64,000 bases of DNA from CAVSPO01 sp963730005 (GTDB taxonomy: Bacteria > Actinomycetota > Actinomycetes > Propionibacteriales > Propionibacteriaceae): contig CAVSPO010000028.1 of assembly GCA_963730005.1 (NCBI GenBank), positions 1 to 64,000 on the forward strand, given 5' to 3'. A program made the position numbers and the translations under genes. The notes beneath the pieces were generated by a model. The model saw only the letters and a list, made by a program, of their open reading frames with translations, had not been told where the DNA came from and ran no database searches. This document shows, piece after piece, positions 34,173 to 41,941 of the stretch; positions within the stretch are counted from its first letter, which is position 1; every line of letters starts with the position of its first letter.

Positions 34173-35285
34173 ATGAGAAGTTGTCTCGCAAGCCGGGTGT
34201 TCACCGGCCATGAGGTGTTGACGCCCGGACTGCTGAACGTGGACGCCGCGGGCCGCGTGCTCAGCGTCGAGAGCGGGCCGGGGCTTGGCGAGGGGCCGGT
34301 TGTCGACCTGGGCGATGTGACGCTGGTGCCTGGGCTGGTGGACGTGCACAACCACGGGGGTGGCGGCGCGTCGTTCGCCGACGACCCGGAGGTTGCCGGC
34401 ACAGCGCACCTGGCCACGGGGACGACGACGGTGGTGGCATCGCTGGTCACACAGTCGTTGGACGTGCTGGAGGCACAGGTGCGCCGGCTGGCCCCGCTGG
34501 TGGCGGCGGGAGAGCTGGCGGGCATCCATCTGGAGGGGCCGTGGCTGGCCGAGGCGTTCAAGGGCGCCCACCCAGCCGAACGGTTGCGCGACCCGGCGGC
34601 CTCCGAGGTGCAGCGATTGCTGGATGCGGGCGGCGGCGCGGTTCGGATGGTGACCATCGCGGTGGAGTTGCCGGGGGCACTGGCAGCCGTGCGGCTGTTG
34701 GCTGGGCAGGGCGTGGTGACGGCGCTGGGGCACTCGGACTGCACGTACCAGCAGGCGCGGGAGGCGATCGAGGCGGGAGTGACGGGGGCGACGCACCTGT
34801 TCAACGCGATGCCGCCGTTGCATCACCGGGCGCCGGGGCCGGTGCTGGCGCTGCTGGCCGATCAGCGGGTGTGGTGTGAGCTGATCGCGGATGGTGTGCA
34901 CCTGCACCCGGATCTGGTGGCCTGGGTGATGGGCCGGCTGCCGGAGCGGGTGGTGCTGGTGACGGACGCGATGGCGGCGGCTGGGCAGCCTGATGGTGAC
35001 TACAAGCTGGGTGACTTGCCGGTGCAGGTGCGAGGTGGGGTGGCCCGGATCGCAGGGACGGACACGATCGCGGGGTCGACGCTCACGCTCGCGGCAGCGG
35101 TCCGGAATGCGATCGAGGCCGGGGTCCCGTGGCCGGACGCCGTGCGTGCGGCCACGCTCAACCCGGCCCGCTACCTGAGCTTGCCCGGGGTGGGCGAGCT
35201 GGTGCCGGGCGCCTGGGCAGACGCCGTGGCGTTCGACGCCGATTGGCGGCCAGTGGCGGTGGTGAAACGGGGCGTCCGAGTCTAG
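34173..35285 (+). CDS. nagA: N-acetylglucosamine-6-phosphate deacetylase
   Basis: The cytoplasmic enzyme removes acetate from GlcNAc-6-phosphate for amino-sugar use or wall recycling. The 370 residues show the amidohydrolase motifs VDVHNHGGGG, HLEGPWL (metal Glu), TALGHSDC, THLFNAMPPLHHR and LVTDAM (catalytic Asp). ATG at 34173 is preceded by GCAGGA. No nagB or PTS gene is beside it. It is followed after 9 bases by a lipoprotein gene. GC is even higher at third codon positions than in its neighbours. Confidence 0.88.
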   Translation: MRSCLASRVFTGHEVLTPGLLNVDAAGRVLSVESGPGLGEGPVVDLGDVTLVPGLVDVHNHGGGGASFADDPEVAGTAHLATGTTTVVASLVTQSLDVLEAQVRRLAPLVAAGELAGIHLEGPWLAEAFKGAHPAERLRDPAASEVQRLLDAGGGAVRMVTIAVELPGALAAVRLLAGQGVVTALGHSDCTYQQAREAIEAGVTGATHLFNAMPPLHHRAPGPVLALLADQRVWCELIADGVHLHPDLVAWVMGRLPERVVLVTDAMAAAGQPDGDYKLGDLPVQVRGGVARIAGTDTIAGSTLTLAAAVRNAIEAGVPWPDAVRAATLNPARYLSLPGVGELVPGAWADAVAFDADWRPVAVVKRGVRV

Positions 35286-35294
35286 GTTGCTGCC

Positions 35295-35924
35295 ATGAGC
35301 CCGAGGTCAGCCCATCCAGTCTCTGCCGGTCCACGTCACCGCGGAGTCCTCGCTGCCGCCGTTGCGTTGGTGTGTGTCTTCCAGTTGGGCGCGTGCGCCC
35401 AGCGACCCACGCCGCCGTCGGCGTCGTCCTCGACGCCGACCCCCAGCCCGACGGCAACTCCAGTGGCGGTGCTGCTGCCCGAGGGCCAGGTCCGCAGCGA
35501 ACCGGGATCAGCTCTACAGGGCCCGGCTGCGGTGCAGCGTCTGGTCCTGCTGGCTGGGCAGCCGGACGCCACCGAGCAACAGCCCTGCGACAACGTGCCG
35601 TACGTCTTCACCACGTGGGGCGACCTCACCTACGGGCACCTTGAGGGCGCCGACGCTCCCTTCATCCCCGCGTTCTGGATCCTGTCGGCTACCGATGGCG
35701 GCACCCCGGCACTGCCGAAGGGGATTCTGCTGGCCGGTGGTCTGGACGTTTCGATGACCCGCCAGCAGGTGACGGAGCAGTTCAGCGTACGAACCATCGA
35801 TGACGGGATTGGCATGGTCGCGGTCGACCTCGACGGTGTGGACGACGACTACCGGGTCACCTTCAGCGGCACCGCGCCGGACGCGACGATCACCCGGGTC
35901 GGGCCCTACGAGCCCTGCGCCTGA
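35295..35924 (+). CDS. Putative lipoprotein, unknown function
   Basis: The 209-residue protein has a signal peptide ending in a lipobox LGAC (Cys about 34), a Pro/Ser/Thr-rich linker and a globular domain of about 140 residues with two Cys (near 97 and at 208). The VSMTRQQVTEQF segment recalls BLIP/SmpA-like folds, but this is weak. It lies 9 bases after nagA and may be cotranscribed. Its 3' end overlaps the tail of the convergent helicase reading frame by 19 bases, next to palindrome copy 4. Confidence 0.6.
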   Translation: MSPRSAHPVSAGPRHRGVLAAAVALVCVFQLGACAQRPTPPSASSSTPTPSPTATPVAVLLPEGQVRSEPGSALQGPAAVQRLVLLAGQPDATEQQPCDNVPYVFTTWGDLTYGHLEGADAPFIPAFWILSATDGGTPALPKGILLAGGLDVSMTRQQVTEQFSVRTIDDGIGMVAVDLDGVDDDYRVTFSGTAPDATITRVGPYEPCA

Positions 35925-38900
35925 CCCTGTTGCGGCCGATACTGCGGGGCCACAAACCCAACTCGGGTCCATACGGTCGGGAAGGTCCGTAGAGGCCATT
36001 CCCGACCGCATGGGCACAACTTGGAAAACTGACTCACACCGCCGAGCGCTGCCTCCGTGTACAGGGCTGCCGGCATCGGGGTCTCGAGGCGCCACGTGAT
36101 CGCGATCGGCCGGTCCCCGGTGTGGCTCACGTACGTTGCCGGGCCGAGATACGTGTACGGCAGGGGGCCGAAATCGCCCGTCTTCTGCTGCCGGACGAAC
36201 AGCAACACCGTGCTGGCTCCGCTCAGGTACCGCTGCCCCGTGGGCGAGGCCACCGAGGTGGTCGACTGCGACTCCCAGTGGAACAGCGTCGGGCTGAGCG
36301 CGTAGTCCCGGTAGCGGGTGCTGGGCGAGAAGTCGGCCTCCGACTTCTCCAGCGTCACGAGGAACACGTCCACCGGGTGACCCTCCACCACGACGTTCAG
36401 GACACCCTCCCGGAAATGCTTCGGCACCACGGTGCTGCCGAGCGCGGCGAGGATCTCCTCCCGCAGGTAGCTGCCGTGCAGGGACAACGGCCGGCCCTGG
36501 GGGTCCGGACGAACAGCCGCGTGGCGCGTGGCGTCGAAACCGAGCTCGATCACGGCACTCAGATCGTCCCGGACGGAGTTGAGGTCACCCAGGGTGCGCA
36601 GCCCGGACGCCACGTCGGGGAACCCACCGCCGTCGGGCCACAGCGAGTTGAAGAGCATCGTCCGGAAGCGTTCGTCCCCCGTCCCCCCGGGGTCGGCGAG
36701 GATCCGGAGGTAGGCCTCGACTCGGGGTCTGTCGTCGACGTGCGCGAAGGCGCGCACCCTGCGCAGCAGCCGTCTCCTCGGCCTCCGAACGATCCCCCGG
36801 CAGCAGCCCGGCCGTCGCCCGCAGCTCGGTCCAGGAGTGATTCCTGATCACCTGCTCCAGATCGGCACCACTGTCGTCGAGGAACTGCGCCAGGCTGTCG
36901 GTGGGGTGACGCCGCAGCTCCCTGACCAACTCCCGCCACCCGACGAACTGGCGCACGCTTGCCAGCGCCGCTTGCTGGGTGATCTCGTCGAGCACGATCT
37001 GGCAGCCCGACGGCAGGAAGGGGAAACCGCGCGTGAGCTGCCTCTCCAGGCCGCTGCGGGTGATCCCGGTGAGCGCACGAAACCGCAGGTCATAGCGGTA
37101 CTCCTTGCGGTTGTGGCCCACGAAGTCGAGCACCGTGAGGACGTCCTTGCCGCCCGCCAGCCGCAGCCCGCGGCCGAGCTGCTGCAGGAACAGCGTCGGA
37201 CTCTCGGTGGGCCGCAGGAACAGCACCGTGTCCACCTCTGGAATGTCGACGCCCTCGTTGAACAGATCGGCGGCGAACAGCGCCGCCAGGCGCCCGGCCC
37301 GCAGGTCGGCGATCGCCTGTGCCCGCTCGTCGGCCGGGGTTGTGCCGCTGACGGCCCGAGCCGGGATGCCTGCCTGCACGAAGGAGGCCGCCATGAACCG
37401 GGCGTGCGCCACGCCGACACAGAAGCCCAGGGCCCGCATCCGGCTGACGTCCATGATCTGGGAGCGCACCTGTTCCACCACGAGCGCGGCGCGGGCCGTG
37501 TTGCCGGTGTAGAGGTTGGCGAGGTCACCCTCGTCGTAGCGGCCGCGCTCCCACCGGACCTGGGTCAGGTCGGTGTTGTCGCTGACACCGAAGTAGTGGA
37601 ACGGGCTGAGCAGCCCGGCGTTGATGGCGTCCCACACCCGCAGCTCAGCGGCCGTCCTGCCGTCGAAGTACGCCCGGACGTCGGACCCGTCCCCGCGTTC
37701 GGGCGTGGCGGTGAGACCCAGCAGTTCGACGGGACGCAGGTGGTCGAGGATGCGCCGGTAGGTGGGCGCCTCGGCGTGGTGGAACTCGTCGATGACGACG
37801 ACCTCGAAGGCGTCCGGCGGGATCCTGGTCACGTCGTAGGAACTGAGCGACTGCACGCTCGCGAAGACGTGCTGCCACCGCTCGGGGCGGGCACCGGCGT
37901 AGTAGCGCTCACCGAAGGCGCCGTCCCGGAGCACCTCGCGGTAGGTGCGCAGGGCCTGGTCGAGGATCTCGCCGCGGTGGGCCACGAAGAGCAGCGAGGG
38001 ACGCCGGCCGTCCGTGCACAGCGACAGGTAGTCGAGCGCCGCCATCACGGTCTTTCCCGTGCCTGTGGCGGCGACGACCAGATTGCGGTGCCGGTCATGG
38101 TTGACACGCTCGGCGGCGAGCGCATCCAGGATCACCCGCTGGTACTGGTAGGGCGCCACCGCGAGCCCGGAGACCAGCACCGGCGCCGACCCCTCGCGCA
38201 CCCCCTTGGCCTGGGCGAGGGCGTCGTCGAGACGGTCCCGGTCGGTGTCGGGGAGGTAGGGCTCGAACTGGTCGGACTGCCAGTAGCTCTCGAACGTCCC
38301 GGCGAACTTGTCCAGCAGTGCGGGGGTCGCGACCCGAGACAGTCGGACGTTCCACTCGACGCCATCCAGCAGCGCCGCTCGTGACAGGTTGGACGAACCC
38401 ACGTAGCCGGTGTCGAACCCCGAGCGGCGGTGGAACAACCAGGCCTTGGCGTGCAGACGTGCTCGCCGCGGGTCGTACTGGATGCACACCTCGGCGCCAA
38501 AGTCGGCGACCAGACGGTCCAGAGCCGCCCGTTCCGTACCTCCCAGATAGGTGGTGGTGACGACGCGCAGCCGGCCGCCGCGCTCCCTGAGGTCGCGAAG
38601 CCCGGGTTCGAGCATGCGCAAGCCCGTCCACTTGACGAAGGCCATCAACAGGTCGACGCTGTCGCTGGTGGAGATCTCGGATCGCAGTTCGGATCCGACC
38701 GATGGTTCGCCCCTGGCGTTGGTCAGCAGCGCGGCCTCACTCAGCGGGATGACTGGACGGTCGTCCAGGCCCGTCCAGGGCAGCACGCCCGGGCTCCCCG
38801 GCCGGCGCAGCGCGAGCAGTTGCCGCGCCTGTTGGGGCGATTCCTCGGTGGCGTCCAACAGGTCGAGGATGGCGGCGGCCAGCGCCAGCCGATCCCCTGG

Positions 38901-39107
38901 TGTGCGGCGCCCGGAGAATCCTCGGCGCAGCGCCGGGCCGAGATGCTGGGCCAGCACCTCCGGCAGGTCGGCGTTGTCGACGTCCACACATTCGGCTTCG
39001 AGTCCGGTCAGGCGATGCAGCCGGTCCAGCAGCGCGTGGGACAGCACGCTCTCGTACAGCCCCTCGGCCAGGTCTGCGTCGTCCCCCACCTGCCCAGGCT
39101 TGCACAT
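35906..39107 (-). pseudogene. PLD-nuclease / superfamily 2 helicase / DUF3427 protein, frameshifted
   Basis: The intact protein would have about 1065 residues. Domains in order are a helical N-terminus, a PLD-type nuclease domain (RLHAKAWLFHRR and GSSNLS, about 218-245; only one HxK motif seen), an SF2 helicase (GTGKT about 344, DEFHH about 442, LGLTATP about 462, QLGRGLR about 642), and DUF3427. After SEAEET one extra base near 36770 shifts the frame; the second frame continues LLRRVRAFAHVDDRPRVEAYL. The C-terminus runs past the normal family end (TPMPAALY) into palindrome copy 4, so the original stop seems lost. ATG at 39107 has no good ribosome site. A role against foreign DNA is plausible but inferred. 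Confidence 0.78.
35960..36022. repeat. Dispersed 63-bp palindrome, copy 4 (extended)
   Basis: The copy begins AACTCGGGTCC and ends GGCACAACTT. It shares a further left flank of about 30 bases (GCGGCCGATA, then GCGGGG and CACAAACC) with copy 5 and a right flank (GAAAACTGACTC) with copy 3, so the mobile or duplicated unit may be about 105 bp. It lies at the 3' end of the helicase gene and supplies that gene's last codons. Confidence 0.88.
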
Positions 39108-39146
39108 CCGGCCGGGCCGCGGCCGATATGGCGGGGTCACAAACCT

Positions 39147-39209
39147 AACTTGGGTCCATACGGTCGGGAAGGCCGCTATAGGCGATTCCCGACCGTATGG
39201 GCCCGAGTT
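39147..39209. repeat. Dispersed 63-bp palindrome, copy 5 (extended)
   Basis: The copy begins AACTTGGGTCC and ends GGCCCGAGTT. Its left flank matches that of copy 4 over about 30 bases. It lies 40 bases upstream of the helicase start, in the same orientation as copy 4, so the helicase gene is bracketed by direct copies. It fills the gap to the AhpD-like gene. Confidence 0.88.
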
Positions 39210-39261
39210 GGAAACCTGTCCGCCGGAAAAGAGCGCGAAAAAGGCCTTGGCAGCCCCCGTT

Positions 39262-39834
39262 TCAGCCCGTCGGCGACTCGGGCAGCAGACAGTGGCCCCC
39301 GAACCCGGCCGGCGGGACACCCAGGCCGTGGTTGAACCGGGCCCAGTAGTTCACCGACGCGACCGTCGAGGCAAGCACCACCAGCTGGCGCTCGTCGAAG
39401 GCCCCGACCATGTCCGCCAGAAGGTCATCGTCAAACCCCAGCGGTGTGGCGGACAGCGCCCGGGCGTAGGCGATGATCAGCCGCTCGGCGTCACTGAACC
39501 CGGGCTCGGCGTCCTCGGCTCCGTCGCGCAGCGCGCACAGCTGGCGGTCGCTGATCCCCGCTTCCCGGTGGCCGTGCGCGTTCATGTCGATGCAGAAGGC
39601 ACAGTTCACGACCAGCGACGCGGTGATGCGGGCCAGCTTGAGCTGGCGGGCATCGAGCCCCGGGATGGCGTGGGCGGTGGTCGCCTCCAGCGCACCGGCA
39701 CCCACGGCGGTGCGCGGTGACCAGGCCAGCAGCCGGGCGGGCACCGCCCGCCGGCCCATCACCCGTTCGGCGACGAGAATGCCCAGGCGCAGCAGCGGGT
39801 TGATCCGCCGGGGCTCAGGGATGATCGGACTCAC
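39262..39834 (-). CDS. AhpD-like (carboxymuconolactone decarboxylase family) protein
   Basis: The 190-residue helical protein contains NCAFCIDMNAHGH, the CxxC-and-His active site of AhpD-type peroxidase partners, and NYWARFNHGLGV near the C-terminus. It probably reduces peroxides or disulfides. GTG at 39834 overlaps the stop of the upstream methyltransferase gene as GTGA, so the pair is coupled. Confidence 0.8.
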   Translation of the reverse strand: MSPIIPEPRRINPLLRLGILVAERVMGRRAVPARLLAWSPRTAVGAGALEATTAHAIPGLDARQLKLARITASLVVNCAFCIDMNAHGHREAGISDRQLCALRDGAEDAEPGFSDAERLIIAYARALSATPLGFDDDLLADMVGAFDERQLVVLASTVASVNYWARFNHGLGVPPAGFGGHCLLPESPTG

Positions 39835-40307
39835 CGACGCCACCCGATCCAGCGCGGGACCCGACGCCGGTACTCCCGGTAGTCGTCCCCGAAACGTTGC
39901 TGCAGCGCTTCTTCCTCGGGGCGGATCTGGACGGTGGTGAGGATCGCGGTGAAGGCTGCGACCGGCGGCACCGCCCGCAGCGAACCGAGCCAGGCCGCGT
40001 TGGTGACCAAGGCCCCGGTCAACGCGAGGTACATCGGGTTGCGGGTGTAGCGGTAGATCCGGTCGGTGACCAGCACACTGGCGTGCTCTGGCGTGCCCGG
40101 GTGGACGGTGGTGCCGCGCTGGACGAACTCGTACACCGCCGCAACCCCGACCCCCGCACTGACCGTGCCGACAATGCCGGCGGTGAAGAAGCGCAGTGGG
40201 CCGGGACGACGCCGGTAGCTCGGCCGGCCCGCCAACAGCCACTGGGTCACCCCCAGGGCGGCCATCCACACCGGCGGCGGGACACGGGTGTCCAACGGAG
40301 TTGCCAT
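39831..40307 (-). CDS. Small membrane methyltransferase (isoprenylcysteine/phospholipid methyltransferase-like)
   Basis: The 158-residue membrane protein has the family signature YRYTRNPMYLALTG and the C-terminal EEEALQQRFGDDYREYRRRVPRW, which bind S-adenosylmethionine in ICMT- and PEMT-type enzymes. Two or three helices are visible. The substrate may be a lipid or isoprenoid acid. It starts the two-gene unit with the AhpD-like protein, 70 bases after gcvH on the same strand. Confidence 0.78.
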   Translation of the reverse strand: MATPLDTRVPPPVWMAALGVTQWLLAGRPSYRRRPGPLRFFTAGIVGTVSAGVGVAAVYEFVQRGTTVHPGTPEHASVLVTDRIYRYTRNPMYLALTGALVTNAAWLGSLRAVPPVAAFTAILTTVQIRPEEEALQQRFGDDYREYRRRVPRWIGWRR

Positions 40308-40376
40308 CAGCCGTCTCTCCTCAGGAATCGTCCTGCTGGTCGGGCGGGTCCCGCGGCCAGGCCACGGGCCGATTGG

Positions 40377-40757
40377 TCAGTCCTCGGTGGGAAGCTCCGC
40401 GTACTCGTCGGCGTCCAGCAGCTCGTCGTCCAGCTCGGCGACCTCGATCTCGATCAGCCAACCCTCGTCGAAGGGAGAGTCGTTGACGATCGTGGGCTCG
40501 TCGATGACGGTCTGGTTCACCGCGACGACCACGCCGGTCGCCGGCGAGAACAGTTCGGAAACAGCCTTGGTCGACTCGATCTCGCCGATCTGCTCGCCGG
40601 CGGTCACCTCGGCGCCCACCTCGGGCAGTTCGACGTACACCAGCTCCCCCAGCTGGTCGGTGGCCACACTGGTGATGCCCATGCGAGCGGGCGATCCTTC
40701 CGCGACGATCCACTCGTGTCGGGATGTGTAGAGCAGGTTGTTCGAGAAGTCGGTCAT
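40377..40757 (-). CDS. gcvH: Glycine cleavage system H protein
   Basis: The 126-residue lipoyl carrier shuttles the aminomethyl group between the P, T and L proteins. The lipoylated lysine is K64 in IESTKAVSEL. The family start YTSRHEWI and the DGWL-like DEGWLIEIE are present. It lies 41 bases after gcvT, in gene order gcvP-gcvT-gcvH. The L protein (lpd) is not in the window. Confidence 0.93.
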   Translation of the reverse strand: MTDFSNNLLYTSRHEWIVAEGSPARMGITSVATDQLGELVYVELPEVGAEVTAGEQIGEIESTKAVSELFSPATGVVVAVNQTVIDEPTIVNDSPFDEGWLIEIEVAELDDELLDADEYAELPTED

Positions 40758-40798
40758 GCGGGTCTCCTGATTGGTCGTCGGTGATCTGGAAACAGGCG

Positions 40799-41941
40799 TC
40801 AGGCGTTGAGACGGCTGTAGAACGGCAGCACGGCGACGCGGAAGGGCAGCCGCTGCCCCCGCACATCGACCGTCAGCTGGGTCCCGGGCGCAGCAAGCCG
40901 ACCGGGCAGGTAGGCCATCGCGATGGGGTGGCCGAGGGTGGGGCTGAGCAGCCCCGAGGTGACCGTGCCGACCTGCTCGTCGCCGTGGAACACCGGGTAG
41001 CCCTGACGGGCAGCGCGGCGTCCCTGGCCCACCAGGCCCACCAGCTGCGGCAGGCCGGCGGCCGTGGCCTCGTCCGCGTACGCGGCCTGGGACGCAGCCA
41101 TGGCGTCGCGTCCGACAAAGCTGTCCTTGGTCTTCAGCGCGACGATCCGCCCGATCCCGGCGGCGAAGGGGCTGGTGTCCAGCCCCAGTTCGTGGCCGTA
41201 CAGCGGCATGCCCGCTTCCAGCCGCAGGGTGTCGCGGGCGGCAAGCCCGGCAGGCTCCTGCCCGTACGGTTGACCCGCCTCGGCGCACGCCGCCCACAGC
41301 TCTGCTGCCTCGTCCGAGCCCACGAACAGCTCGAAGCCGTCTTCGCCCGTGTAGCCGGTGCGGGCCACCAGCACCTCGATGCCCGCCACGGACAGCGGCG
41401 CGCAGGCGTAGTACCCCAGGCCGGTCAGCAGGGGACGCTGCTGCTCGTCCACCAGCCCGGCCAACACGTTCACCGCCTTGGGTCCCTGCACCGCGATCAG
41501 GGCGGTGAGCAGCGTCTGGTTCCGGACATTCACGTCGAAGCCGGCGGCGGCCCGCTCGAAGTGACTCCAGACGACATCGGTGTTGGCGGCGTTGGGCACC
41601 ACCAGGAACTGGTCATCGGCCAGCCGATAGCTGATCAGATCGTCGACGATTCCGCCGTCGGCGGTGCAGAGCACCGAGTACTTGGCCTTGCCGACCCGGA
41701 TCGTGGAGATCTTGCTGGCCAGCAGGTGATCGAGCAGCGCGCCAGCGTCGGGGCCCTTGACCTCGATCTCGCCCATGTGGCTCAGGTCGAACATGCCGGC
41801 GGCCTTGCGCACGACCGCATGCTCCGCGAGCGCGGAGCCGTAATCCAGCGGCATCCACCAGCCGGCGAAATCGGTCATGTGAGCGCCCAGGCCGCGGTGC
41901 ACATCATCCAGCGGCGTCAGGCGGGGGGTGGTCTCGCTCAT
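40799..41941 (-). CDS. gcvT: Glycine cleavage system T protein (aminomethyltransferase)
   Basis: GcvT passes the methylene group from lipoyl-GcvH to tetrahydrofolate and frees ammonia. The 380 residues contain GWWMPLDYGS, DLSHMGEIEVKGPDA, the folate-site Asp region and ARTGYTGEDGFELF. ATG at 41941 overlaps the gcvP stop (ATGA), which rejects a longer upstream reading. All family regions are present without a frameshift. Confidence 0.92.
   Translation of the reverse strand: MSETTPRLTPLDDVHRGLGAHMTDFAGWWMPLDYGSALAEHAVVRKAAGMFDLSHMGEIEVKGPDAGALLDHLLASKISTIRVGKAKYSVLCTADGGIVDDLISYRLADDQFLVVPNAANTDVVWSHFERAAAGFDVNVRNQTLLTALIAVQGPKAVNVLAGLVDEQQRPLLTGLGYYACAPLSVAGIEVLVARTGYTGEDGFELFVGSDEAAELWAACAEAGQPYGQEPAGLAARDTLRLEAGMPLYGHELGLDTSPFAAGIGRIVALKTKDSFVGRDAMAASQAAYADEATAAGLPQLVGLVGQGRRAARQGYPVFHGDEQVGTVTSGLLSPTLGHPIAMAYLPGRLAAPGTQLTVDVRGQRLPFRVAVLPFYSRLNA

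Noticed and set aside
35960..36022. Palindrome copies as simple gene terminators
   Set aside because: Fixed 63-bp length, shared flanks and copies upstream of genes as well as downstream point to a repeat family, although some copies may also stop transcription.
36837..38384. A 515-codon plus-strand frame over the helicase
   Set aside because: It is antisense to conserved helicase motifs and shows no family features.
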